Of a stretch of DNA of 64,000 bases, positions 55,845 to 64,000 are shown one piece after another. Position numbers and translations under genes: made by a program. Location: NCBI GenBank assembly GCA_934486455.1, contig CAKSPR010000003.1:1-64000 (forward strand). Reading direction: 5' to 3'. The notes under the pieces are model-generated. The model was not told where the DNA came from. It did not search any database and worked only from the letters and a program-made list of their open reading frames with translations. The DNA is from an uncultured Eubacteriales bacterium. GTDB taxonomy: Bacteria; Bacillota; Clostridia; Oscillospirales; Acutalibacteraceae. Within the stretch, counting starts at the first letter, position 1; the number at the start of each line of letters is the position of its first letter.

Positions 55845-58313
55845 TTATACACCCTTTTCGGCTCTGCGGAGAAGCTCAGCGTCGGTGTAGCTGTGCTTTG
55901 CGGTGTAGCCGGCGATGGGCATCAGGCGCTCATGAATGGCGTCGATGATCCAGGAGGGCTGGGGATAGAACTGCTCCTTGTATTCCGAAGCGGGAGTGAT
56001 CCAGTTTTCGGAACCGACAATAACGGGAGGCGCATCCAAATAATCAAAGGCAAGGTTGGTGATGTTGGTGGCCATGTCGTTGAGGATGCTTCCGCGGCCT
56101 ACTGCGTCGGAGGCAAGAACTATGCGGCCGGTCTTTTTAACCGACTCGATAACCTTATCGTAGTTGAAGGGAACGACCGAACGGGCGTCGATAACCTCGG
56201 CGGTAATGCCATACTGCTCGCGGAGGATCTTCTCGGCCTCCATGGCGGTGTAAAGGGTTGCGCCGATGGTCAGAATGGTGACATCCTTACCCTCGGTACG
56301 AACGGCGGGCTCGCCGAAGGGAATCTCATAGTATCCTTCCGGAACGCCTTCCTTAACGAATTCCTCACCCTTATCATAGAGCTGCTGGCTCTCGAAGAAG
56401 CAAACCGGATCGGTGCCGTTGAGGGCGGTGTTCATAAGACCCTTGGCGTCATAAGGAGTTACGGGGTAAACGACCTTAAGTCCGGGAACGTGAGCGCAGA
56501 GGGAGGTCCAATCCTGGGAATGCTGTGCGCCGTATTTGAAGCCCACGGGAACGCGGAGAACAACGGGCATCTGGAGACCGCCGGCCGACATTGCCTGCCA
56601 TTTGGCCATCTGGTTGAACACCTCGTCGCCCGAGCAGACGATAAAGTCACAGTACATAAGCTCGGCGATTACGCGGCCGCCGGCCATTGCATAACCTACT
56701 GCGGAGCCGACAATTGCAGACTCGGCAATGGGGGAGTTGAAGAGACGGTGATAAGGCAGCGCCTCGGTCAGTCCGCGGTAAACAGCGAAAGCGCCGTTCC
56801 AGTCACGGACATCCTCACCGTAGGAGATAAGGGTAGGATCGGTGTAATATTTATCCATAATGGCCTCGAAAAGACCGTCGCGGATGTTGTAAACCTTGGC
56901 CTTGGAGAAGGGCTTGCCGTTTTTGTCGAAGGCATAGCGCTCGGAACGGGCAATCTTCTTAACGCGCTCGTTGTCTTCCTTCTTCTCACGGACATCGCAG
57001 GGACGATCGTCCATCTTCTCTTTTACGCCGTTGGAGAACATTCTGCTCTCGATGTGATCGGGATGCTTGTCATAATCGGTGTAGGGGGAGATTTCAAGGT
57101 CGGAGGCAAGCTCAAACATTCTGTGGTTGCGGTCAACAACTGCATCGTGAACGGCTTCTACTTCCTTCTTGGTGGCAACCTTGGCGTCGACGATCTGCTG
57201 GGGGAATACGGTCAGCGGATCGAGCTTTGCCCACTCTTCAACCTCTTCCTTGGTGCGGTAGGACATGGCGTCGGAGGTCGAGTGACCGGACAGACGGTAG
57301 GTAACAACATCAAGAAGAACGGGGCCCTTGCCCTCCTCGAGGGTCTTGCGGGCGCGGCGGTAAGCGTCGATCATGGCCAGAGGATTCCAGCCGTTGATGC
57401 GCTCGGCGTTCATCTGATTCTGAGCAATGCAGCCCAGTCTTGCAAGGTCGCCGTAGGCCATGGTCTCGCCCTTGGTCTGGCCGCCCATGCCGTAGTGGTT
57501 GTTGTTGAAGTTATAGATGATGGGAAGGCCGCCCTTATAGCCGTCCTCCCAAAGATCGTTGTACTGATCCATGGAAGCAAAGTTCATTGCCTCGTAAACA
57601 GGACCTCTTGCTGCTGCGCCGTCACCGGCGTTTGCAACAACGATGCCGGGCTTTTTGTTGCACTTCTTATAAAGAGCAACACCGGTAGCGATAGGACCGC
57701 TGCCGCCGACGATGGCGTTGTTGGGATAAATGCCGAAGGGCAGGAAGAAGGCATGCATGGAGCCGCCGAGGCCTCTCGAGAAGCCGTTGTCCTTTGCGAA
57801 AAGCTCGCAGGTAAGACCGTACATAAAGAAATCGCGGGCAAGCTCTTTAACATCGTCGGTGTCGTTGTGCTTTTTAACGATCTCGTAATTTTTGCCGTCG
57901 TTGAACTCCTTCATGATCTTGATGAGCTCTTCGTCAGAAAGCTTTTTAATGGCCGAAAGACCCTTTGCGATAACCTCATGATGGCTTCTGTGGGTACCGA
58001 AGATGAAATCGTCAACACCGAGGGTAAAAGCCTGACCTACTGCGGTTGCTTCCTCACCGATTGCAAGGTGGGAGGGGCCGGGATAGGTGAACTTTTTGCC
58101 GTTGTATTCGCCCTGGAGCTTGATGCTCTGGAGCATGGACTCAAACTCACGGATAGCGACCATATCGGCATACATTCCGAGAAAATCTTCCTTAGAGAAG
58201 TTCTTTTTCTCGTCCTTAACGGTCTTGTCGTATTCGCAAACGGGAATGTCCTTAAAGGTAATGGTACGCTTTGCGAACTTGTCTTCGGGTTTAACATACA
58301 TTGACTTAGGCAT
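55845..58313 (-). CDS. 2-oxoacid dehydrogenase E1, fused alpha and beta subunits
   Basis: ThDP-dependent decarboxylase component of a pyruvate, acetoin or branched-chain 2-oxoacid dehydrogenase complex; 822 residues. The alpha half (about 60-440) has the ThDP site NAGDGAAARGPVYEAMNFA and FNNNHYGMGG, with a Ser-containing phospho-loop region SGHSTSDAMSYRT. The beta half (about 480-822) begins RDGLFEAIMDKYYTDP and has GSAVGYAMAGGRVIAELMYCDF. Separate alpha and beta are about 330 residues each, so this is a genuine fusion with a charged linker. AAGGAG precedes ATG. The substrate cannot be read from the sequence. Confidence 0.92.
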   Translation of the reverse strand: MPKSMYVKPEDKFAKRTITFKDIPVCEYDKTVKDEKKNFSKEDFLGMYADMVAIREFESMLQSIKLQGEYNGKKFTYPGPSHLAIGEEATAVGQAFTLGVDDFIFGTHRSHHEVIAKGLSAIKKLSDEELIKIMKEFNDGKNYEIVKKHNDTDDVKELARDFFMYGLTCELFAKDNGFSRGLGGSMHAFFLPFGIYPNNAIVGGSGPIATGVALYKKCNKKPGIVVANAGDGAAARGPVYEAMNFASMDQYNDLWEDGYKGGLPIIYNFNNNHYGMGGQTKGETMAYGDLARLGCIAQNQMNAERINGWNPLAMIDAYRRARKTLEEGKGPVLLDVVTYRLSGHSTSDAMSYRTKEEVEEWAKLDPLTVFPQQIVDAKVATKKEVEAVHDAVVDRNHRMFELASDLEISPYTDYDKHPDHIESRMFSNGVKEKMDDRPCDVREKKEDNERVKKIARSERYAFDKNGKPFSKAKVYNIRDGLFEAIMDKYYTDPTLISYGEDVRDWNGAFAVYRGLTEALPYHRLFNSPIAESAIVGSAVGYAMAGGRVIAELMYCDFIVCSGDEVFNQMAKWQAMSAGGLQMPVVLRVPVGFKYGAQHSQDWTSLCAHVPGLKVVYPVTPYDAKGLMNTALNGTDPVCFFESQQLYDKGEEFVKEGVPEGYYEIPFGEPAVRTEGKDVTILTIGATLYTAMEAEKILREQYGITAEVIDARSVVPFNYDKVIESVKKTGRIVLASDAVGRGSILNDMATNITNLAFDYLDAPPVIVGSENWITPASEYKEQFYPQPSWIIDAIHERLMPIAGYTAKHSYTDAELLRRAEKGV

Positions 58314-58333
58314 ATTAAAACAACTCCTTATTA

Positions 58334-59704
58334 TTATTTAATTTCAAACAGCGCTTCTCTGATGACCTCGCAGACGGTGGGATGGGGGAATACGATCTCT
58401 TTAAGGTTGTCCACGGTGATTTCGGTTTCTATCATCATTGCGGCGCCGTAAATTATTTCGGCGGCATAGTTGGCGATCATGTGAACGCCGAGAATTCTGC
58501 GGTATTTTTTATCTACAATGACCTTGACGATACCGTCTCCGCCCTCATTTTCGGCAACATAGCGTCCCGAGAACATCATGGGCAGCTTAACGCACTCGAC
58601 GTCGTAGCCCTTGGCCTTGGCCGATTCCTCGGTCTCGCCTACCGCGCCGACCTCGGGATTGGTGTAAATGACCGAGGGAATGGCGTTATAGCGCATACGG
58701 TCCTTTTTGCCCAGCATGTTGTTGACTGCGACCTCGCCCTCGCGATATGCGGTGTGGGCAAGCATGATCTTGCCGTTAACATCGCCGCAGGCATAAAGGC
58801 CGGCGATGTTGGTTTTCATGCACTCGTCGGTTTTGATTGCGCCGCGCTCAAGCTCGACATTAAGGGTCTCAAGACCGAAGCCCGCGGTCACTGCACGGCG
58901 GCCGATGGAGCAAAGCACCTTGTCTGCGGGAACAGAGGTTTCCTTGCCGTTTTCGGTAAAGGTGACCTTTCCGTCGCCCACGGCGGTAACGGCGCAGCCC
59001 AGCTTAAACTCAACGCCCTTCTTGGCGTAGTTTTTCTTGAGTATTTCGGAGATTTCCCGGTCGGTGTTGCCGGCGATGTGGTCGAGCATTTCAACCACCG
59101 TAACATGGCTTCCCACCGAGCTGAAATATGCGGCCATTTCAAGACCGATAACTCCGCCGCCGATAACCACAAGGTTTGCGGGAATCTCTTCAAGATCGAG
59201 GATCTCGCGGTTGGTCATAACAAAGCCGTCGGAAAGTCCTTCGCGAAGGCCGGGAATGGGGGGAACAACGGGAGCCGAGCCGGTAGCCACAAGCAGCTTG
59301 TCGGAAACATAGGTCTCGCCCTCGGCCTCAAGCTTAAAGCCCTCGGCGTCGCGTCCGAGAATTTTGCCCTCGGCATAAACCACCTTAACGCCCAGCTTTT
59401 TCATCTGTGCGCCGATGCCCGAAACAAGGGTCTTAACAACCTTGTTTTTGCGCTCAACAACCTTTTTCTGGTCGATGGAAGCGCCGGAGGTGGTAACGCC
59501 GTAATGCTCGCCGTTAACGGCATAGTTGTAAACCTTGCCCGAATAGAGCAGGGATTTTGAAGGAATGCAGCCTTCGTTAAGGCAAACGCCGCCCAAAGCA
59601 CGCTTTTCGATAACGAGGGTTTTAAGTCCGCCTGCAGCGGCCTTTTCGGCGGCATTATATCCGCCGGGGCCTCCGCCCAGCACGATAAGATCATATTTTT
59701 CCAT
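58334..59704 (-). CDS. lpdA: Dihydrolipoamide dehydrogenase (E3)
   Basis: Reoxidises dihydrolipoamide with NAD+; 456 residues. The FAD motif is LIVLGGGPGGYNAAEKAAAGG, the redox disulfide GGVCLNEGCIPSKSLLYSG (Cys near 41 and 46), the NAD motif VVIGGGVIGLEMAAYFSSVG, and the C-terminal HPTVCE carries the active-site His-Glu. ATG follows AGGAGG-like AAGGAGGAAAATTAAA. It lies between E2 and E1 in the operon, 14 bases after E2. Confidence 0.95.
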   Translation of the reverse strand: MEKYDLIVLGGGPGGYNAAEKAAAGGLKTLVIEKRALGGVCLNEGCIPSKSLLYSGKVYNYAVNGEHYGVTTSGASIDQKKVVERKNKVVKTLVSGIGAQMKKLGVKVVYAEGKILGRDAEGFKLEAEGETYVSDKLLVATGSAPVVPPIPGLREGLSDGFVMTNREILDLEEIPANLVVIGGGVIGLEMAAYFSSVGSHVTVVEMLDHIAGNTDREISEILKKNYAKKGVEFKLGCAVTAVGDGKVTFTENGKETSVPADKVLCSIGRRAVTAGFGLETLNVELERGAIKTDECMKTNIAGLYACGDVNGKIMLAHTAYREGEVAVNNMLGKKDRMRYNAIPSVIYTNPEVGAVGETEESAKAKGYDVECVKLPMMFSGRYVAENEGGDGIVKVIVDKKYRRILGVHMIANYAAEIIYGAAMMIETEITVDNLKEIVFPHPTVCEVIREALFEIK

Positions 59705-59718
59705 TTTAATTTTCCTCC

Positions 59719-61065
59719 TTATTTCGAAAGCAGGAGAGAGAAATTCTCAAGAGCGTTTCTCAGGTCAACAAGGAATCTGGAAGCGGGGCTTCCGTCCACT
59801 GCGCGGTGGTCGTAGGTCAGGGACAGTCCCATTGCGGGATAGGTCTTGATCTCGCCGTTTACCTCGCGGATGCGGGTGGTAATGGTGTCAACACCGAGAA
59901 TACCGGTTTGGGGAGTGTTGATAACGGGAGTAAAGCTCTCGATACCGTAGGAGCCGAGGTTGGAGATGGTGAAGGAAGCGCCGGACAGCATGTCGGGAGT
60001 TGCGCCGCCGTTCTTGCAGGTGGCGGCAAGCTCTTTTGCCTTGGCCGAAATCTCGTTAAGGCTCATGTTCTGTGCATTCTTAATGGTGGGGACGACAAGT
60101 CCTCTGTCGGTGTCGACGGCAACGCCGAGATGAACGCCGTTGAAATATCTCATGGTGTCGCCGTTAAGCAGATGAGCGTTAAGAGCCTTATGCTCGGGCT
60201 TTGCAAGCACACGGGATACCGCAAAGAGAATGATGTCGTTAAGGGTGATGTTGGCAAGACCCAGTTTTTCGCCGTTTGCCTTGACCTTCTTGCGGAATGC
60301 CATAATTTCGGTGGCGTCGAAGGAGGTGGTGTGGGTAAGCTGGGCGGCGGTGGAAAGGGAGGATGTCATCTGCTTGGCAATGGCCTTGCGGATGTTGGGC
60401 ATCTTCTCGTCAACATACTCGGGACCGGCAGCAGCGGGTGCTGCGGCAGCGGCTGCGGGAGCTGCGCCGATATCGGCAACCGAGAATTTTCCGCCGAGTC
60501 CCGTGCCTGCTGCGCCGGCAAAGTCGCCCGCGGCGGCATAGGTGGCGGTGGGTCCGTTTTCTATAAGGGCGCGCACGTCCCGCTCGATTATACGGCCGTT
60601 AGGACCGGTGGGAGCGGCAAAATGAGGATCAATGCCGGTTTTTTCGGCAAGAGCCTTTGCGCGGGGAGAGATTTTGATAAATTCACCGGCAGCGGCAGGA
60701 GCGGCAGCGGTGGGAACGGCGGGAGCGGCCTCTGCGGCGGGAGCAGCAGCGGGAGCCGGCTGCGCGGGGGCTTCTGCGGGAGCGTCGTCGCCTTCGATTT
60801 TCGGCGCAAACTCGGCTGTGCTTTCGCCCTCTTTACCGATGACGCAAACATTGGTCATGGTAGGAATATCGTCGTCCTCTTTAAAGAACTGTTCAAGCAT
60901 GATACCGTCAACGGGAGACTCTTCTTCAAGGGTCGATTTGTCGGTCTCATAGGTAAAAAGAACATCGCCTTTTTTTACAGCGTCGCCCTTTTTCTTGTGC
61001 CACTCGGTAAGGATACAGCTTTCGACTGAAATACCTACATTGGGCATCATTACAGGTGTTGCCAT
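59719..61065 (-). CDS. Dihydrolipoamide acyltransferase (E2)
   Basis: Core transacylase of the complex; 448 residues. One lipoyl domain (1-78) with lipoyl Lys43 in TYETDKSTLEE, an Ala/Pro-rich linker, a peripheral-subunit-binding domain (about 132-170, ISPRAKALAEKTGID), a second Ala-rich linker, then the catalytic domain (about 220-448) with the active-site DHRAVDGSPASRFL. AGGAGG precedes the ATG. The order E2-E3-E1 behind a DeoR regulator is atypical. No lipoate ligase is seen here. Confidence 0.94.
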   Translation of the reverse strand: MATPVMMPNVGISVESCILTEWHKKKGDAVKKGDVLFTYETDKSTLEEESPVDGIMLEQFFKEDDDIPTMTNVCVIGKEGESTAEFAPKIEGDDAPAEAPAQPAPAAAPAAEAAPAVPTAAAPAAAGEFIKISPRAKALAEKTGIDPHFAAPTGPNGRIIERDVRALIENGPTATYAAAGDFAGAAGTGLGGKFSVADIGAAPAAAAAAPAAAGPEYVDEKMPNIRKAIAKQMTSSLSTAAQLTHTTSFDATEIMAFRKKVKANGEKLGLANITLNDIILFAVSRVLAKPEHKALNAHLLNGDTMRYFNGVHLGVAVDTDRGLVVPTIKNAQNMSLNEISAKAKELAATCKNGGATPDMLSGASFTISNLGSYGIESFTPVINTPQTGILGVDTITTRIREVNGEIKTYPAMGLSLTYDHRAVDGSPASRFLVDLRNALENFSLLLSK

Positions 61066-61107
61066 TTATATTTCCTCCTAAAATAGATTTTTGATATTAT
61101 ATTAAAG

Positions 61108-61869
61108 TCATTCGTAAATGACCTTAACCTGCGATTTTTCGCAAAGCTCCAAAATTTCGTCCGAAGGGCGCTTGTCGGTGATGATTATGTCTATGTCCTC
61201 CATGTGGGCGAAGGTAAAGGGCATGGTCTTTCCGAATTTTGTGGAATCGAGAAGCATAATGACCTTTTCGGCCTTTTCTATTATGCTCTTTTTAAGCACC
61301 CCTTCGTCGTAATTTCCGACGGTAAACCCGTTTTTGACCGAAAATGCCGAGCTTACCACAAGGGCGGTGTCGATGTTGAGACGGTCGATCTGGGACTCCG
61401 AACGGTTGCCGGAGGCGGCCAGATTGCTGCGGTTTATAAGGCCGCCGATGACCGTTACCGAGGGCTTATATCTTTTGGAAAGCTCCATGGCCACGTTAAT
61501 TCCCGATGTGACCACCGAGAAGTTAAGGTCGGGCAGATTTCTCGCAAGGAACATACCGGTGGAGCCTGCGTCGATGTAGACCGAGCGTCGAGGCTCGATA
61601 AACTTGGCGGCAAGCTTGGAAATTTTGCTTTTAGCCTCTTGGTTTTTTGCGGCGCGCAGGGCGTAAACGTCCTCCTGTTCGCTGAGAGTGCGAAGATATT
61701 TTGCCCCGCCTCTTATTCTGACCGCCTGGCCGAGATTTTCAAAGTATTCAAGGTCGCGGCGCAGCGTCATGCTCGAAACCTCGGGGAAACGCTTTTCAAG
61801 ATCTTTTAGAAAAACCGTACCTTCTTCACGGAGCAGCTCAAGAACCTTTTCTCTTCGGGCAATGCTCAA
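61108..61869 (-). CDS. DeoR/GlpR-family transcriptional regulator
   Basis: 253 residues. The N-terminal winged helix-turn-helix (about 1-55, FLKDLEKRFPEVSSMTLRRDLEYF) carries the DeoR signature. The C-terminal sugar-phosphate sensor fold has YIDAGSTGMFLARNLPD and VIGGLINRS. These regulators usually respond to phosphorylated sugars. The start is TTG 61869 with GAGGTGA upstream (GTG 61878 is within that site). It is 42 bases before E2 and has its own consensus promoter, so it probably leads the operon. Confidence 0.9.
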   Translation of the reverse strand: MSIARREKVLELLREEGTVFLKDLEKRFPEVSSMTLRRDLEYFENLGQAVRIRGGAKYLRTLSEQEDVYALRAAKNQEAKSKISKLAAKFIEPRRSVYIDAGSTGMFLARNLPDLNFSVVTSGINVAMELSKRYKPSVTVIGGLINRSNLAASGNRSESQIDRLNIDTALVVSSAFSVKNGFTVGNYDEGVLKKSIIEKAEKVIMLLDSTKFGKTMPFTFAHMEDIDIIITDKRPSDEILELCEKSQVKVIYE

Positions 61870-61906
61870 TGCTTTCACCTCTGTCTGTTAGTTTTTGTTA
61901 CAAAAT

Positions 61907-61918
61907 CACATTTATGTG
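61907..61918. promoter_or_regulatory. Candidate DeoR operator
   Basis: CACAT-TT-ATGTG inverted repeat just downstream of the -10 of the deoR promoter, suited to autorepression. Confidence 0.5.
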
Positions 61919-61921
61919 TTA

Positions 61922-61950
61922 ATTATAAACTCATACGGGCAGTTTGTCAA
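61922..61950 (-). promoter_or_regulatory. Promoter of the deoR-pdh operon
   Basis: On the minus strand TTGACA (61945-61950), 17 bases, TATAAT (61922-61927): consensus at all positions. Confidence 0.92.
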
Positions 61951-62043
61951 TGGTTAAACCTTAAAATTCTCATTAAAAAAGCAGAAAATTCACAAATGTT
62001 AAAAAGAACAGTGAATATGTTAAAAAAGAAAAAAGAAAGAAAA

Positions 62044-62081
62044 AAAGCAAGGCAAAGGGCGCGGAAGCTTTTTCCGCGCCC
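62044..62081 (-). terminator. Terminator of htrA
   Basis: GGGCGCGGAA pairs with TTCCGCGCCC, and a T-rich tract follows on the minus strand. Confidence 0.75.
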
Positions 62082-62123
62082 ATATAAGGCTTTTATCGGC
62101 TGCAAGGGATTTTCCCGCTCCGA

Positions 62124-63971
62124 TTATTCTTTTCCGTAATCTCCGAAAAAGTCGTAGGGATTTTGTGTGTTGTAGGAGGCGGTGTTGTCCCCGGTGGTGT
62201 AGCTTGATTGGGAATCCGACTGTATATAGGTTCCGGTGGCGGTAAAATATGCGCCGGTCTCGCTGCTGTAAACGGTCAGCTTGACCTCGTCGCCTATCTG
62301 AGCCTTTTCAACAATGTCAAGCACCTGGTCGGCCGAAACAATGTCGGTGTCGTCAACCTGGGTGATTATGTCGTTTTCCTTTATGCCAGAGCTTTTAAGG
62401 GTGCTGTCCCGATCGATGCTTTTAACAAGGAGGCCGGTAGGGACATCTTTAAGCTCGGCGGCCACCGTGTTGATGTATGTGTAGGTAATTCCGAGCTTTG
62501 CCCGATTGGTGACCTTTCCGTAGGCTTTAAGCTGGTCGATAACGCCCAGGGCGCGGGTGGTGGGAATGGCAAAGCAAACATTGTCGATGTCGGTGCTGGC
62601 ATATTTGGACGAGCATATTCCGACCACCTGTCCGCTCATGTTAACAAGAGCTCCGCCCGATGTGCCGGGGTTGATGGCGGCCGTAGTCTGAATGAATTTT
62701 TCCGAGGAGGTGCCGTTTGACACCCTGCGGTCGACGGCCGAAACAATTCCCTGAGTAACGCTTCCGTCAAGTCCCGCCGATGCGCCGATTGCAAGCACCT
62801 CTTCTCCGGTTTTGACCGATTCGGTGGCAAAGGTGGCGGGAGAAAGCTCCGCGGGCTTGTCTATTTTAAGTATGGCAAGATCGCTTTTTTTATCTCCCGA
62901 AACAAAGGAGGCCTTGAATTCGGTTCCCGAACTGAGGGTTATGAGGAAGGAGGCGTTGGGAACCTCGGAATAGATGTGGTCGTTGGTGAGAATGTATCCG
63001 TCCTTATCCATAATGATACCCGAGGCGATGGCGCCGGCCGAGCCCGAGGAGCTGTATACGGTTATGCTTACCACGCTGTCCGAAACCGAGGAAATGACCT
63101 GCTCGTAGGTCATGGTGCGGTCGGTGGAGCCTTCGGTGTTAAGGTCGAAATCGGAGGGAGAGCCGGCTTGGTCTTTGCCGTCTTTAACGCTGAAGGAGGG
63201 ATTGTTAAAGTCGATTTTCCCCATCGCCTTTCCGGCGATTATTCCGATCGAAAGACCGATAACGCCCACCGCAACGCAGCAGGCCACGCATATAAATGCA
63301 ATAAGTCCCTTGCTCATGCGTTTTTTGGGAGGCTTCTTCCCCGAAGGGGTGGGGTGATTTGCGGGATTGGCCGAGGGGTTATAGGGCTGCTGACCGTAGG
63401 GCGGCACATAGCCGTAGCCCTGTCCGCCTTGTTGCCCGGGATGACCGTATCCCTGACCGTAGCCGTAGGGAGGGGGCACAGGAGCCGAATGGTAATATCC
63501 GTTGTATGGACGGTTGTAATACTGTCCGTAGGGTGCGCCGCAGCCCTGCCCGTAGGGGGGAACGCCGTAGTTTTGACGGGGCGGAGTGTATTGGCCGTAG
63601 GGCGCCGAGCCGTCGGGGCAGCCCTGCCCGCTTGCGGCCTGCTCGCCTGCTCCCGCGTTTTGAGCGGTCTGTTCTGTGCCGCCGTACTGTGGCTGTGCGC
63701 CGGTGCTGCCGTCGGCTGTTTTATCTGTAATGTTCTCGCCGTCGCCCTGAGCCGGAAGACTTTCGGCGTCGGTCTGCGGGGAGACGGCCTGCGGTTCGTT
63801 TGTTTCCGATTCGCCCGTTTCCGGGTTGCCGGCCCGTGTGCCGCTTATTTCGGCGTCGCTTGTCGCTGCGGCATCGGTCGTCTCGGCGGCATCGGTCGTC
63901 TCGGCGGGGTCGGTCGCAGGCTGTTGGGTTGTATTTTCGCTTTGCGGGATAATCTTATCAAGCTCATCCAT
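62124..63971 (-). CDS. htrA: HtrA/DegP-like serine protease, membrane-anchored
   Basis: Envelope protein-quality-control protease, 615 residues. A long N-terminal cytoplasmic region (1-220) is first Thr/Glu/Asp-rich, then Tyr/Gly/Pro-rich with repeated PYGQ and GYG (120-200). A membrane helix spans 222-246. The trypsin-like domain has His332 (TNDHIY), Asp364 (KSDLAILKI) and Ser438 (NPGTSGGALV) in the canonical order; the more common NSGG is TSGG here. One PDZ domain (about 510-590) follows. GGAGGAAC precedes the ATG, so the gene is complete at the window edge. Confidence 0.93.
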   Translation of the reverse strand: MDELDKIIPQSENTTQQPATDPAETTDAAETTDAAATSDAEISGTRAGNPETGESETNEPQAVSPQTDAESLPAQGDGENITDKTADGSTGAQPQYGGTEQTAQNAGAGEQAASGQGCPDGSAPYGQYTPPRQNYGVPPYGQGCGAPYGQYYNRPYNGYYHSAPVPPPYGYGQGYGHPGQQGGQGYGYVPPYGQQPYNPSANPANHPTPSGKKPPKKRMSKGLIAFICVACCVAVGVIGLSIGIIAGKAMGKIDFNNPSFSVKDGKDQAGSPSDFDLNTEGSTDRTMTYEQVISSVSDSVVSITVYSSSGSAGAIASGIIMDKDGYILTNDHIYSEVPNASFLITLSSGTEFKASFVSGDKKSDLAILKIDKPAELSPATFATESVKTGEEVLAIGASAGLDGSVTQGIVSAVDRRVSNGTSSEKFIQTTAAINPGTSGGALVNMSGQVVGICSSKYASTDIDNVCFAIPTTRALGVIDQLKAYGKVTNRAKLGITYTYINTVAAELKDVPTGLLVKSIDRDSTLKSSGIKENDIITQVDDTDIVSADQVLDIVEKAQIGDEVKLTVYSSETGAYFTATGTYIQSDSQSSYTTGDNTASYNTQNPYDFFGDYGKE

Positions 63972-64000
63972 TGTTCTGTTCCTCCGTTGAAATGTTGGAT

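Noticed and set aside
55893..58304. An 803-codon open frame on the plus strand opposite the E1 gene
   Set aside because: It is antisense to a well-supported enzyme gene, matches no family I know, and reflects codon bias of the real gene. Similar antisense frames face lpdA (58382-59560) and the E2 gene (59806-61029).

Overview
This 64 kb window looks like the replication-origin region of an endospore-forming member of the Clostridia, most likely in the Oscillospirales/Ruminococcaceae group. The evidence is the dnaA-dnaN-S4-recF-remB-gyrB-gyrA block, Soj/Spo0J-type ParA and ParB with clustered parS sites, sporulation genes (dpaA, dpaB, ytfJ/gerW), T-box control of amino-acid genes, frequent TTG starts behind Shine-Dalgarno sites, and a dockerin-bearing exoprotein. 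The genus is an inference. No rRNA, transposase, prophage or CRISPR array was seen.

Layout. 0-5.3 kb: mgtE with a long leader, a divergent secreted transglutaminase-dockerin protein, one tRNA-Val and an orphan ParB-like gene. 5.4-11.1 kb: a T-box leader and ilvB-ilvN-ilvC-ilvD (valine/isoleucine synthesis). 11.2-18.2 kb: a DUF815 ATPase, a Cys/Asp-rich microprotein on the opposite strand, then an M50 protease-scpA-scpB-ytfJ-lepA run. 18.5-20.8 kb (minus): a possibly leaderless HTH-membrane regulator, a membrane-anchored exoprotein and rsmG. 21-24.6 kb: a membrane protein, a diguanylate cyclase and a lipoprotein. 24.8-30.8 kb: argF, a DUF6062 protein, rdgB, yhbY, mtaB and rny. 30.9-36 kb (minus): parA, parB, serS, a glycosyltransferase and a DUF5662 protein. 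36.4-41.4 kb: two overlapping flavoproteins, a YjbR protein, and dpaA-dpaB behind a sigma-K-type promoter. 41.5-51.8 kb (minus): the dnaA-to-gyrA block. 52.3-64 kb: a MATE exporter, mtlD, a DeoR-led 2-oxoacid dehydrogenase operon and an HtrA protease.

The genes centre on chromosome start-up and segregation (DnaA, clamp, gyrase, ParAB/parS, ScpAB condensin), RNA and translation maintenance (RNase Y, LepA, RsmG, MtaB, YhbY, SerRS), branched-chain amino-acid and arginine synthesis, and late sporulation (dipicolinate). Nine parS or parS-like 16-mers are scattered over 41 kb, all on the gyrA side of dnaA.

The least explained features are: two intergenic elements (near 23.6 and 54.2 kb) that fold into the same four-way-junction structure from different sequences; four copies of a second two-hairpin repeat; a dnaA-dnaN spacer that lacks recognisable TTATCCACA boxes but carries four TTCAACA motifs, next to a DnaA whose DNA-contact loop is altered; a proline/glutamate-rich upstream ORF in the mgtE leader; and a Cys/Asp-rich membrane microprotein.
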